The notes beneath the pieces were generated by a model. It was not told where the DNA came from and ran no database searches. It saw only the letters and a list, made by a program, of their open reading frames with translations. A stretch of 38,531 nucleotides of DNA from the NCBI GenBank assembly GCA_013178015.1, contig JABLXR010000005.1, positions 1 through 38,531 of the forward strand, given 5' to 3'. Shown here in pieces: positions 16,296 to 24,192 of the stretch (positions are counted from its first letter, which is position 1; the number at the start of each line of letters is the position of its first letter). A program made the translations under genes and the position numbers. Origin of the DNA: Anaerolineae bacterium. GTDB taxonomy: Bacteria > Chloroflexota > Anaerolineae > DRVO01.

Positions 16296-17414
16296 ATGTC
16301 TGCAGCACCTGAGGACCTGGGCCTCTCAAGCGAACGTCTGGAGGCTGCCCTGAGCCTGCTCCGAGAGCGGGTAGACTCCGGCTTCGTGCCCGGAGCGGTG
16401 GTGGCCGTCTTTCGTCGTGGCCGGCTGGTCCGGCTGGCGCCCTACGGCTATCGCGACCCGGAGACCCTTAGCTTACCGGTGGAGACGGACACCACCTTCC
16501 TTATCGCCTCCCTCACCAAGCCCATCGTGGTGGCCGGGGCGGTGTTGCTCCTGCAGCAGGGGAAGCTGTGTCTGGATCAGCCGGCCGCCCACGTCATTCC
16601 CGAGTTCGGCGCCCAGGGCAAGCAGGGGGTGACCATTCGCCACCTGATGACTCACACCTCGGGGCTCCCCGACCAGCTGCCTCAGAGCCCGGAGCTGCGC
16701 CGGCGGCAAGCCCCCAAAGACGACTTTGTGCGGGCCGTGTGCGAGCTGGCTCCTCTGTTCCAGCCGGGCTCCCAGGTCAGCTACCAGAGCATGGGCATCC
16801 TCATCCTGGGGGAGATCATCGAGCGCCTGACGGGGATGGAGTTGAGGGACTACCTACAGCAGCGCCTGTTCCTGCCCCTTGGGATGGACAGCAGCGTCCT
16901 GGGGATGCCACCCACCGGGCTGGAACACTCGGCTCTGTGCCTGCCTCTCAGGCTGCCCCCGGAGAGCAGGGACGTGGGCGATGACTTCAATACCATCTAC
17001 TGGCGCGACTTCGGGGCCCCCTGGGGTGGGCTGCATTCCACCGCCGCGGACCTGTCCCGGTTCCTTGGGCACGTCCTGGGGGACCTGCCGGGGCCGCTCA
17101 GCCCGGCAGCCCGCCGGGCCATGGTGCGCGATCAGCTGGCGGGCATGCCTGGAGTGCGGTCGGAGGAGGGGCTCAGCCGGCGATGGGGCCTAGGATTCAT
17201 GCTGGGAGCAGCTTACTTCGGCGACCTGGTCTCGCCGGACACCTTCGGACACGTCGGGTCAACCGGCACCATGTACTGGGCCGACCCCGACAGCCGTTTG
17301 GGCTGCGTCCTGCTCACCAACCAGCCCCAGCTCCTTCGAGATGAGTCCGGCCGCAGCGAGCATTTCCTCCCCCGCTTCTCCAACGCCCTGGCCGCCGCGA
17401 TAGAACGCTGGTAA
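16296..17414 (+). CDS. Beta-lactamase-family (class C-like) serine hydrolase
   Basis: A 372-aa protein of the serine beta-lactamase/D-Ala-D-Ala carboxypeptidase family, of usual length. The catalytic SxxK is in FLIASLTKPIV, the second motif corresponds to SYQSMGILILGE (Tyr in the YxN/YxS position), and the third is near FGHVGSTGTMYW (HxG replacing KTG). These features are typical of environmental esterases and peptidases of this family more than of drug-resistance enzymes. There is no signal peptide, so it is likely cytoplasmic. A GGGGAG site lies about 11 bp upstream. It sits between VapBC and the SelA-like gene. Confidence 0.9.
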   Translation: MSAAPEDLGLSSERLEAALSLLRERVDSGFVPGAVVAVFRRGRLVRLAPYGYRDPETLSLPVETDTTFLIASLTKPIVVAGAVLLLQQGKLCLDQPAAHVIPEFGAQGKQGVTIRHLMTHTSGLPDQLPQSPELRRRQAPKDDFVRAVCELAPLFQPGSQVSYQSMGILILGEIIERLTGMELRDYLQQRLFLPLGMDSSVLGMPPTGLEHSALCLPLRLPPESRDVGDDFNTIYWRDFGAPWGGLHSTAADLSRFLGHVLGDLPGPLSPAARRAMVRDQLAGMPGVRSEEGLSRRWGLGFMLGAAYFGDLVSPDTFGHVGSTGTMYWADPDSRLGCVLLTNQPQLLRDESGRSEHFLPRFSNALAAAIERW

Positions 17415-17426
17415 GGCGCCGATTGG

Positions 17427-17460
17427 CACTGATCAGAAAGAGGTCAAAAGAGGATCAGTG
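17427..17460 (+). terminator. Possible hairpin after the serine hydrolase gene
   Basis: CACTGATC (17427-17434) and GATCAGTG (17453-17460) are perfect 8-bp arms with an 18-nt purine-rich loop, starting 13 bp after the stop codon. There is no U-tract. A similar phrase (CCGATTCGCGCTGATCA) lies near 29021 after another gene, so it may be a fragment of a dispersed repeat. Confidence 0.35.
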
Positions 17461-17642
17461 GTGATGGGCGTGAGAGCCACGTCATCAACGTTGTATTGCT
17501 GTTTTGACAGCGCGCACGGCGGCTGCTAGAAGGGCTCAACCGATCCGCCGCGGCTCTCTCCTCCTTGCAGCTGTGCGCCCACGCTCAGGGCGTGGACACA
17601 CTTGCCGGCGGGTCGAAGCTGTCCCCGTGGGGGCTCTATTGC

Positions 17643-18788
17643 ATGGACGTGTACGCAGAACTGGGGATAGTGCCTCTCATCAACGCTGCCGGCACCCTTA
17701 CGCGCTTGAGTGGGTCCTTGATGCCGCCCGAAGTGGTGGAGGCCATGGCCGCAGCGGCTCGCAGCTTCGTCGACATGGATGAACTGCACCTGGCAGCCGG
17801 CCGTCGAATCGCTGAGCTGATCGGCGTCGAGGCGGCTCACGTCTGCAACGGTGCGGCGGCGGGCATTGCCCTGATGGCCGCCGCCTGCATGGCCGGGAGC
17901 GATCGGGCCAAGATCGCTCAACTGCCGGATACCACCGGCATGAGGCACCACTTCGTCATCCAGCGGGCCCATCGTAACCCGTTCGACCAAGCCCTGCGCC
18001 AGGCCGGGGGCGTTTTCGTCGAGGTGGGCCCCGGAGCCGCCGAGCTGGACGACGCACTGGGCAACCACGTGGCCGCCGTCTACTACACCTTGTCATGGTT
18101 CTGCTTCGGCGAGGCCCTTCCCCTACCGGATGCGGCCCGTATCGCTCACGATTCCGGAGTGCCTCTCATTCTGGACGCAGCGGCGCAGGTGCCCCCGGTC
18201 ACCAACCTATCCCAGTTCGTTGAGTTGGGTGCCGACTTGGTCACCTTCAGCGGCGGCAAAGCTATCCGCGGCCCTCAAGGCAGCGGGCTCATCCTGGGCC
18301 GAGCCGATCTAGTGGAGGCTTGCCGCCTGAACGACAACCCCCACATGGGCATCGGACGCCCCATGAAGGCAAGCAAGGAGGACATCGTCGGCCTGGTGAA
18401 GGCGGTGGAACTGTACGTCACCAAGGACCATGCGCAGGAAGCCGAAGTGTGGGAACGGCGGGTCAACTACGTGGTCAATGCCCTGTCCGACCTGGACCAC
18501 GTGAAGGTGGCCCGCCGCACCCCGTACGGCATCGGGCAGCAGGTGCCCCTGGCAGCCATCAGCTGGAACGTGGAAGCGATCGGCCTGAACTACGCCGAGG
18601 CGGCTCGGCAGCTACTGGAAGGAAGCCCTCGCATCGCCGTGCGGGTAGTGACGCCCGACAACTACGCTTTCGCCGGCTTCACCCAGGGCGAGATCCGCGT
18701 CTACGCCGATAACCTCCAGGACGGAGAAGAGGTTGTCGTCGCCCGCCGCCTGCGCGAGGTGCTGACGAGGAGGGCTCAGGGAACCTAG
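17643..18788 (+). CDS. SelA-like PLP-dependent enzyme (possible amino-sugar-acid ammonia lyase)
   Basis: A 381-aa fold-type I PLP enzyme starting at ATG 17643. The PLP Lys is in VTFSGGKAIRGPQGSGLILG, preceded by the cofactor Asp in VPLILDAAAQVPP. The N-terminus (LGIVPLINAAGTLTRLSGSLM) is the hallmark of the SelA/DgaE-like group. At 381 aa it lacks the extended N-terminal domain of genuine selenocysteine synthase. Related proteins include D-glucosaminate-6-phosphate ammonia lyase. The amidohydrolase at 14365 is the type of partner usually adjacent in such clusters; an aldolase lies at 19679 on the other strand. The stop codon overlaps a palindromic repeat (18783-18870). Confidence 0.85.
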   Translation: MDVYAELGIVPLINAAGTLTRLSGSLMPPEVVEAMAAAARSFVDMDELHLAAGRRIAELIGVEAAHVCNGAAAGIALMAAACMAGSDRAKIAQLPDTTGMRHHFVIQRAHRNPFDQALRQAGGVFVEVGPGAAELDDALGNHVAAVYYTLSWFCFGEALPLPDAARIAHDSGVPLILDAAAQVPPVTNLSQFVELGADLVTFSGGKAIRGPQGSGLILGRADLVEACRLNDNPHMGIGRPMKASKEDIVGLVKAVELYVTKDHAQEAEVWERRVNYVVNALSDLDHVKVARRTPYGIGQQVPLAAISWNVEAIGLNYAEAARQLLEGSPRIAVRVVTPDNYAFAGFTQGEIRVYADNLQDGEEVVVARRLREVLTRRAQGT

Positions 18789-18870
18789 CTCCCCAGCCCC
18801 CCTTCCCTGCAAAGGAAGGGGAGACGCACTCCCCTTTCTCTTCAGGAGAGGGGCCGGGGGAGAGGTTTCC
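18783..18870. repeat. Repeat family B: palindromic element filling a convergent gap
   Basis: The element starts with CCTAGCTCCCCAGCCCCCCT, has inner inverted segments (CTTCCCTGCAAAGGAAGGGG) and ends with GGAGAGGGGCCGGGGGAGAG plus GTTTCCC. It begins at the stop codon of the SelA-like gene and ends at the stop codon of the convergent isomerase gene. It may therefore serve both as terminator. Related sequences lie at 29141-29190 and inside dnaE2. Confidence 0.75.
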
Positions 18871-19662
18871 CTATACCTTCAGGAACCAGTCCAGCCACTT
18901 GCCGATGCCCTGCTCGGGGGGCTCGTCGTGCACTTCGTATTCAATGGGGTAGTCGCCCGTATAGCCGATGCCCTCCAGCGATGCCACCACCCAGCGGTAG
19001 TCAATGAGGCCGGTGCCCAGCCACACCACCCGCATCTTGCCCTCGATGGGGTAGCAGTCCTTGATGTGCATGTGGGTGATGTGGTCCTTCATGGTGTCGA
19101 AGGCCTGCTTGTAGTCCACCCCGGCCACCATGAGGTTGCAGGGCTCGTAGAGAACGCCGGTGTACTTGCTGCCCACCCGGCTGAAGAACTCGGCCAGCAA
19201 CTCGGGGTTGCCGCTCACGGGGCCGCCGTGGTTCTCCACTCCCATGTAGATGCCCTTCTGCTCGGCGTACTCAGCGGCCCGCTGGTAGTAGGGCAGGATT
19301 CGGTCCAGTAGCTCGGGAGCCTCCGGTCGACCCAGCACGCTACGCACCGATCGGGCGCCGCAACGGGCGGCAGCGTCCAGCACCTTTCTGGTATCCGCCA
19401 GTTCCTTCTCTCGCTCCGCCTCGTCGTCGCTGGCGAAGCCGCCCCCGCAGTAGGAGCCGATGTTGGCGATCCTCACCCCATACCGCTCCGACAGCTTCAT
19501 GACGGCGTCGAAGTCGTAGGAGGGGTCGGTGACGTCGAAGTGAGGCAGACGCCCCCAGAGGTCCACCTTCCTGTAGCCCGCCTGGGACAAGGCGCGGAAG
19601 ACGTGCTCGGGCTCCTTGTCCCGCATGGGATAGGAGCAGCAGGATATGCGGTTGATGTCCAT
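18871..19662 (-). CDS. Sugar phosphate isomerase/epimerase (xylose isomerase-like TIM barrel)
   Basis: A 263-aa AP-endonuclease-2/xylose-isomerase-like barrel. Metal-ligand candidates are Glu in GIYMGVENHGGPVSG, His in ITHMHIKDCYP and Glu in YPIEYEVHDEP. The N-terminal RISCCSYPMRDKEPEHVFRA and YRKVDLWGRLPHFD strands fit the family. It is downstream of an HpcH/HpaI aldolase gene with a 16-bp gap containing AAAGGGGGA, so the two form an operon. Isomerase plus aldolase suggests breakdown of an unusual keto or acid sugar; the exact substrate is unknown. Confidence 0.88.
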   Translation of the reverse strand: MDINRISCCSYPMRDKEPEHVFRALSQAGYRKVDLWGRLPHFDVTDPSYDFDAVMKLSERYGVRIANIGSYCGGGFASDDEAEREKELADTRKVLDAAARCGARSVRSVLGRPEAPELLDRILPYYQRAAEYAEQKGIYMGVENHGGPVSGNPELLAEFFSRVGSKYTGVLYEPCNLMVAGVDYKQAFDTMKDHITHMHIKDCYPIEGKMRVVWLGTGLIDYRWVVASLEGIGYTGDYPIEYEVHDEPPEQGIGKWLDWFLKV

Positions 19663-19678
19663 GGAATCCCCCTTTGCC

Positions 19679-20473
19679 TCAGGCAGTCTCGACCAGCTTG
19701 CGGAGGTCGTCGCCGCTCTTCTTCCACCACTGCGACAGGATGACCAGGTCGGTGCCGATGCAGAAGTGCTTGACGCCCAGGTCCAGGAAACGCTTGGCCT
19801 GCTCCACCGAACCGATCTCCGCCCGAGGCGCTACGCCCATCTCGAGCGCCTTCTTGATCATGCGGACCTGGGCCTCCCATACCTCAGGAGACGATCCCTG
19901 CCCGGGCCTGCCGATGCTCATGGAGTAGTCGGTCGGGCCGAACTGGACCATGTCCACGCCCTTGACCGCCAGGATCGCCTCCAGCTCATCCATGGCCCCC
20001 TTCTTCTCGATCATCAGAGCCACCACGGCATCCACCGTGGACTTGACGAAGGCAGGGGAGCCCGGTTCTAGCAGGTAGCCCACCGAGCGGCGCATGCTGG
20101 CGCCGTGGATGCCGCCGGTCTCCGGTGTTTCGGCGCGGACGATGCGGACGCACTGGCGGGCATCCTCGGCCGACCGGACGTCGGCGAAGAGCAGGTTCTG
20201 GATGCCGCAGCCCATGGCCCGCTGAGCCAGGTAGGCACGCGGCTCCTGATCCACCTTGAACATGGCGCTGAAGTCGTCGAACAGGTCTACGGCGCGGCCG
20301 AAGTTCTCGAGGGAGTAGAGGTCATAGGGCGCGTACTCGCCCACCAGTTCCACGTAGTCGTACATGCCAGTCTGGCCGATGATCTCCACCACGGCCGGCC
20401 AGGTGATCTGAACGTGGGTGCCGATGCTGGGCCTGTCCTGGTCCAGGAGTTGGCGCAGGCGGTTGGGTCTCAT
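19679..20473 (-). CDS. HpcH/HpaI-family class II aldolase
   Basis: A 264-aa protein; ATG 20473 is preferred to the upstream ATG 20512 because GGAGG lies 8-9 bp ahead. The metal-binding Glu is in VALMIEKKGAMDELEAIL and the Asp is in VDMVQFGPTDYSMSIG; both are conserved in HpcH/HpaI aldolases that cleave 2-keto-3-deoxy acids or related hydroxy acids to pyruvate. RPSIGTHVQITWPAVVEIIG is the usual N-terminal strand and helix. First gene of a two-gene operon with the isomerase. Confidence 0.88.
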   Translation of the reverse strand: MRPNRLRQLLDQDRPSIGTHVQITWPAVVEIIGQTGMYDYVELVGEYAPYDLYSLENFGRAVDLFDDFSAMFKVDQEPRAYLAQRAMGCGIQNLLFADVRSAEDARQCVRIVRAETPETGGIHGASMRRSVGYLLEPGSPAFVKSTVDAVVALMIEKKGAMDELEAILAVKGVDMVQFGPTDYSMSIGRPGQGSSPEVWEAQVRMIKKALEMGVAPRAEIGSVEQAKRFLDLGVKHFCIGTDLVILSQWWKKSGDDLRKLVETA

Positions 20474-20583
20474 TGGATCTGCCTCCAATTGGTCACAGCT
20501 GCAATGAGACAACGATAGCCGGGAATGGGCGGGGCGACAAGGCGAATGAGGGCACCCCTATCCTCATTCTGCCGCGCCCCGTG

Positions 20584-20589
20584 TACAAT
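20584..20589 (+). promoter_or_regulatory. Putative -10 element (TACAAT) upstream of the permease gene
   Basis: GTGTACAATGGCGAC lies in the divergent gap between the aldolase and the permease, about 135 bp before the chosen permease start. It matches the TACAAT pattern seen before three other genes. No clear -35 box is visible. Confidence 0.35.
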
Positions 20590-20723
20590 GGCGACGCCGG
20601 ACCAAAGACCGGCACCGGAATCTAGGCGGATGTCCTGACAGTGCACGGCATCGAGTTCGGCAGCCCGAAGAGGCCGGCACCGGCGATGGGCACCGCTCTC
20701 ACGTGGGTTGGGAGGCCTCGTTG

Positions 20724-21962
20724 GTGGGCGAAGGTAATCAACTGGTGCGCAGATTGGGTCTAGCCCAGACGACCGGGATCGCTCTGGGAGCCATGATCGG
20801 GGCGGGTGTCTACGTCTCCCTGGGCGAGGCTGCCGCCACCACCGGGGGGTCGCTGGTCCTGGCCGTGGTCATCGGCGCCCTGGTGGCCATGCTGAACGGC
20901 CTCAGCTCCGCCGAGTTAGGAGCCACGGATCCCCGCGCCGGCGGAGCCTACGAGTTCGGGCGCGAATTCCTCCGTCCCTGGGTAGGGTTCCTGGCCGGCT
21001 GGGTCTTCCTCCTCGCCGCCGTCGCTGCCGGGACCACCTATGCCCTCACCTTCGCCGCCTACCTCCAACCGCTGATGGGCGTTCCGGTGCGCTGGGTGGG
21101 GCCGGCGCTGATCTTCCTGGGCGTGCTGCTCAACGCCGCGGGAGTGCGCGTGTCCGCCACGGCCAATCTGGCTCTGGTGGGCTTCAGTCTGGCGGTCCTG
21201 GTCGCGTTCGTAGCTCTGACGCTACCCGCCTTCCGGCTTCCTGCACTGCAGCCCTTCCTGGCCGGCGGCGCGGTCGGGTTGTTGCAGGCCGGGGCGCTCC
21301 TCTTCTTCGCCTACTCCGGCTACGCCCGGCCGGTGACCGTGGCCGAAGAGGTCAAGGGGCCGCGCTCTACCCTCCCCAAGGCCGTGGTGGCGGCCGTCGC
21401 CGTGACCCTGGCTCTCTACCTGGCTGTGGCCGCCGGTGGCCTGGGCGCCCTGGGCGCAGACGGCTTCGGCGAGGCCGATGCCCCTCTGCGCCAGGCCGTG
21501 GCCGTCACTGGCCCCGCCTTCGCTCCCACCCTCTTGTCGGCGGGGGCCCTGGTCGCCAGTGTCACCGTCCTGCTCACGGAGATCTGGGGCCTCTCCCGCT
21601 TGACCTTCGCCATGGCCCGCGGCGGCGACTTACCGGGCTGGCTGGCCCACCTGTCGGGCGAGGACCGCATCCCGCGCCGGGCCGTCCTGGTCGTGGGCGC
21701 GGTGCTCTTGGTCCTGGCCAGCGTGCTGGACCTCCGGCCGGCGCTGGAGGCCAGCAGTCTGGGGCTGCTGGTCTACTACGGCATCATGAACTTGTCCGCC
21801 CTCCAGCTGGGACCGGGAGAGCGGCTCTACCCTCGCATCATCCCGGCGTTGGGGGCGGTCTCCTGTGCCCTGCTGGCCCTATCGCTGCCGGCACACACCA
21901 TTCTGGTCGTGACGGCGACGGCCGCGGTGGGCATGGTGTACTACGCACTGCGACGATGGTAA
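20724..21962 (+). CDS. APC-family amino acid permease
   Basis: A 412-aa membrane transporter with about 12 hydrophobic segments. The N-terminal LGLAQTTGIALGAMIGAGVY contains the GA(M)IGAG substrate-binding loop of APC transporters in TM1, and FAYSGYARPVTVAEEVKGPR is the TM6-to-loop signature. It would import amino acids or amines by proton or sodium coupling. GTG 20724 is preferred because GGGAGG (20710-20715) lies 8 bp upstream; GTG 20703 would add seven residues. At 412 residues it is near the short end for the family. Divergent from the aldolase operon, not obviously co-transcribed with neighbours. Confidence 0.9.
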   Translation: MGEGNQLVRRLGLAQTTGIALGAMIGAGVYVSLGEAAATTGGSLVLAVVIGALVAMLNGLSSAELGATDPRAGGAYEFGREFLRPWVGFLAGWVFLLAAVAAGTTYALTFAAYLQPLMGVPVRWVGPALIFLGVLLNAAGVRVSATANLALVGFSLAVLVAFVALTLPAFRLPALQPFLAGGAVGLLQAGALLFFAYSGYARPVTVAEEVKGPRSTLPKAVVAAVAVTLALYLAVAAGGLGALGADGFGEADAPLRQAVAVTGPAFAPTLLSAGALVASVTVLLTEIWGLSRLTFAMARGGDLPGWLAHLSGEDRIPRRAVLVVGAVLLVLASVLDLRPALEASSLGLLVYYGIMNLSALQLGPGERLYPRIIPALGAVSCALLALSLPAHTILVVTATAAVGMVYYALRRW

Positions 21963-22062
21963 GGCGGGCCTGACTGAACGGACCGGTACTCTTTCCCTAC
22001 CAAGCGCCTGGTGTTCTAGCCGATAGTGCAGGTAACTAAGAACCTAGGGTGGGGAAGCTACC

Positions 22063-22548
22063 ATGGACGCCATCCAACCGGCGCAATCGGCGGTGCCTCG
22101 AGCGGGGCTGCCCACTCCTCCTTCTCCTTCCTCCCTGCCAGGGTGGGCGGAGCCCATGGCGCCCGGGTGGCTGACGCCGGAGCAGGCCAGGGAGGTAGAG
22201 CGCCTCAAACAGCGGGACGCGGAGGTCCGTCGCCACGAGCAGGCTCACCGAGCCGCCGGTGGCCCCTACGTCAGGGCAGCTCGGTACCAGTACCGGGTTG
22301 GGCCGGACGGCCGCAGGTATGCAGTGTCGGGGGAGGTGGAGATGGATGTGGCCGAAGTCCCGGACTCTCCCGAGGGGACGATCCGCAAGATGCAGATCGT
22401 GGCCCGCGCTGCCCTGGCGGTTGCGGACATCTCCCCTGCCGACCGCCGGGTGGCGGCACAGGCCCGAGCCATCGAGGCCCTGGCCCGACGGGAGCTGCAC
22501 GCCCGCGCCCTGAAGGCGGCCGCTTCCCCAGTGGACGTCACTACCTGA
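22063..22548 (+). CDS. SprA-related putative metalloprotease
   Basis: A 161-aa protein of the SprA-related family. It has a Pro-rich, low-complexity N-terminus (residues 1-38), then a helix RLKQRDAEVRRHEQAHRAAG with an HExxH zinc motif (HEQAH). GPYVRAARYQYRVGPDGRRY and VSGEVEMDVAEVPDSPEGTI follow, with the paired KMQIVARAAL helix. Family members are predicted peptidases, sometimes with a flagellar or sporulation connection by name, but function is not established. Start ATG 22063 has GGGGA about 7 bp upstream. Followed by a strong terminator. Confidence 0.85.
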   Translation: MDAIQPAQSAVPRAGLPTPPSPSSLPGWAEPMAPGWLTPEQAREVERLKQRDAEVRRHEQAHRAAGGPYVRAARYQYRVGPDGRRYAVSGEVEMDVAEVPDSPEGTIRKMQIVARAALAVADISPADRRVAAQARAIEALARRELHARALKAAASPVDVTT

Positions 22549-22631
22549 CCAGCAGGGCTAAAGTCCTGGCCGTTCTTGCCGATAAGGAGGTGGAGCGAAC
22601 GGCACCCTTCCACTCCTAAGCCAAGCTCCAA

Positions 22632-22668
22632 AGCAGACGCTTCGTGCGGGGCGTCTGCTCTTCTTTTC
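22632..22668 (+). terminator. Rho-independent terminator after the SprA-related gene
   Basis: AGCAGACGC (22632-22640) and GCGTCTGCT (22651-22659) are perfect 9-bp arms with a 10-nt loop, followed by the pyrimidine tract CTTCTTTTCCCC. This is the most typical intrinsic terminator in the window. Confidence 0.85.
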
Positions 22669-22679
22669 CCCTCTTCTCC

Positions 22680-23204
22680 TCAACTGGCCGGCCCCGCGAG
22701 GCGGCGGCGATAGATGGTGGCAGCCGATACCGTCGCGGCGAAAACGAGCCCGGCTACGATCAGCCAGGTCTGGGCCGTCTCCGCGCCGGGAGGCCAGAAG
22801 GCGCCTCGCTGCAGGGCGAAGAGAAGGTCGAGCAGGGCCAGGAACAGCATGGCTCCGTTGGCGAGAAGGCAGAGGTAAGCCCCCCAGGGGCGCCGGTGCA
22901 CCAGGCCGAGAGCGCCGAGGAGGGCGCAGGCTGCCATCCAGCCGTCAGCCAGGGGGAAAGCTTCCTCGTGGGCCAGGTATGCCTCCCGGCCTGGTGCGCC
23001 GGGCGGTACGGACTGGACCGCCTCGGGCGCGAAGTGCCAGGCCGTCCAGAAGGCCACCACCGCCAGGGCCACGGCCCCGTTCACCCCGGCGACGAAGAGA
23101 CGTGCTGCGTGACGCGTGACGCCCGAGGTGTGGCGCGCGACCAGGGAGGAGCGATCCGTCAGCAGTGTATCCCTGTCTCCCACTGCCCACTCATCACGCG
23201 TCAC
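22680..23204 (-). CDS. Membrane protein of unknown function
   Basis: A protein of up to 174 aa with about four hydrophobic segments: GVNGAVALAVVAFWTAWHF, GWMAACALLGALGLV, WGAYLCLLANGAMLFLALLD and WLIVAGLVFAATVSA. No family recognised. The start is uncertain: GTG 23204 lies within a heptamer repeat and the first 40 residues are partly repeat-encoded; GTG 23183 is an alternative and GTG 23084 would begin just before TM1. It follows the amidohydrolase gene by 17 bp, so coupled expression is likely. The gene order suggests only that they are co-transcribed. Confidence 0.65.
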   Translation of the reverse strand: MTRDEWAVGDRDTLLTDRSSLVARHTSGVTRHAARLFVAGVNGAVALAVVAFWTAWHFAPEAVQSVPPGAPGREAYLAHEEAFPLADGWMAACALLGALGLVHRRPWGAYLCLLANGAMLFLALLDLLFALQRGAFWPPGAETAQTWLIVAGLVFAATVSAATIYRRRLAGPAS

Positions 23205-23226
23205 GCGTCACGAATCACGCCTCACA
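23108..23226. repeat. Heptamer repeats (GTGAnnn) with a 15-bp inverted copy
   Basis: Read on the minus strand, GTGAGGC, GTGATTC, GTGACGC, GTGACGC and GTGATGA follow each other (about 23191-23226). The 15-mer GCGTCACGCGTCACG at 23198-23212 is the exact reverse complement of 23108-23122, so the two could pair across 75 nt. The repeats overlap the start region of the membrane protein gene. Confidence 0.75.
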
Positions 23227-24121
23227 TCCCCAGGATCCTCATGGCGTTGCCGCCCGCGATCTTGTCGAACGCCTCCTGAGTGAGGCTGCCCTCGTCCCGC
23301 AGTCGCTGAAGCAGGCCCAGGTGATCGGTGCGGGCCTGCGGGCTGTTGCTGGTGACGTCAGTGGCGAAGAGCACCTGATCCTCGAACTCCTGCAGGAAGC
23401 GGATGCCGAACTCGCGGTCGCGCGTCAGCGCCCGGTACCCGCTGCCGGCGGACATGTCGCAATAGAGGTTGGGATACCGGCGTAACAGCCTGGGCAGAGA
23501 CCCTTCCTCTGCGATGGGCCCCGAGGGGTAGCCCATCTTGTCTTCCGGTGTGATCCCAGCGCCGATTTCGGCCCAGAATCCGGGGCCGTGGCCGACGATG
23601 ACCGTCTGCGGCGCCTCCCGGAGTAGCCTCTCCAACCGAGGAGAGCCCGGTTCGTCCTGCAGACCGTAGGTACCGGGGCCAAAGCCCACCCCGTGGAAGA
23701 CCACCGGCAGGCGTCGCGCGCCCGCCTGGCGGAACATGGAGATCACTCTCGGGTCATCGAAGGGCAAGTTGGCGGTCACCTCGCCGATGCCGCGACAGCC
23801 CTGCTCCTGGTACCAGTCCAGGAAGGCACTGAAGCTGCCCTGCAGAGCACTGCCGGCCCAGCGAGGGTCCAGGTTCCCAAAGGGGATGATCCGCTCCGGG
23901 TAACGGCTGGCGTCCACCACCTGGTCGTGCATGGACATGCGCGGCTCGATGATGAAGCCCGGATAGATGGCGTCAGGCGAGGCGTAGACGGGCAGCAGCA
24001 CCGCTTTGTCTATGCCCTCGTCGTCCAGACGGGCGATCAGGTTCTCGAACGTGACTGGGTCCCTGTCTTCCTGACGGGTACGGCCGAAGTTCCCCACGTG
24101 CGTGTGGAAGTCTATGATCAA
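23222..24121 (-). CDS. Amidohydrolase-2 family metal-dependent hydrolase
   Basis: A 299-aa TIM-barrel hydrolase of the ACMSD/amidohydrolase-2 type. The metal site is visible: HxH in MIIDFHTHVGNFG, His in RLPVVFHGVGFGPG, His in TVIVGHGPGFW and the late Asp in QVLFATDVTSNSPQ. Family members decarboxylate or hydrolyse small aromatic or lactone substrates; the substrate here is unknown. The C-terminus KIAGGNAMRILGM is typical of the family. It is the first gene of an apparent two-gene unit with the membrane protein. Confidence 0.88.
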   Translation of the reverse strand: MIIDFHTHVGNFGRTRQEDRDPVTFENLIARLDDEGIDKAVLLPVYASPDAIYPGFIIEPRMSMHDQVVDASRYPERIIPFGNLDPRWAGSALQGSFSAFLDWYQEQGCRGIGEVTANLPFDDPRVISMFRQAGARRLPVVFHGVGFGPGTYGLQDEPGSPRLERLLREAPQTVIVGHGPGFWAEIGAGITPEDKMGYPSGPIAEEGSLPRLLRRYPNLYCDMSAGSGYRALTRDREFGIRFLQEFEDQVLFATDVTSNSPQARTDHLGLLQRLRDEGSLTQEAFDKIAGGNAMRILGM

Positions 24122-24192
24122 TGTCTCCTCCGTAATGGCCGGTGAATGGTGGAAAGTGGTTGGCCGCCCCCCACCATCCGCCGGTGGCTGCC

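Noticed and set aside
17565-17642. N-terminal extension of the SelA-like protein
   Set aside because: Family members begin near the ELGIVPLINAAGT strand; the extra 26 residues have no ribosome binding site or similarity.
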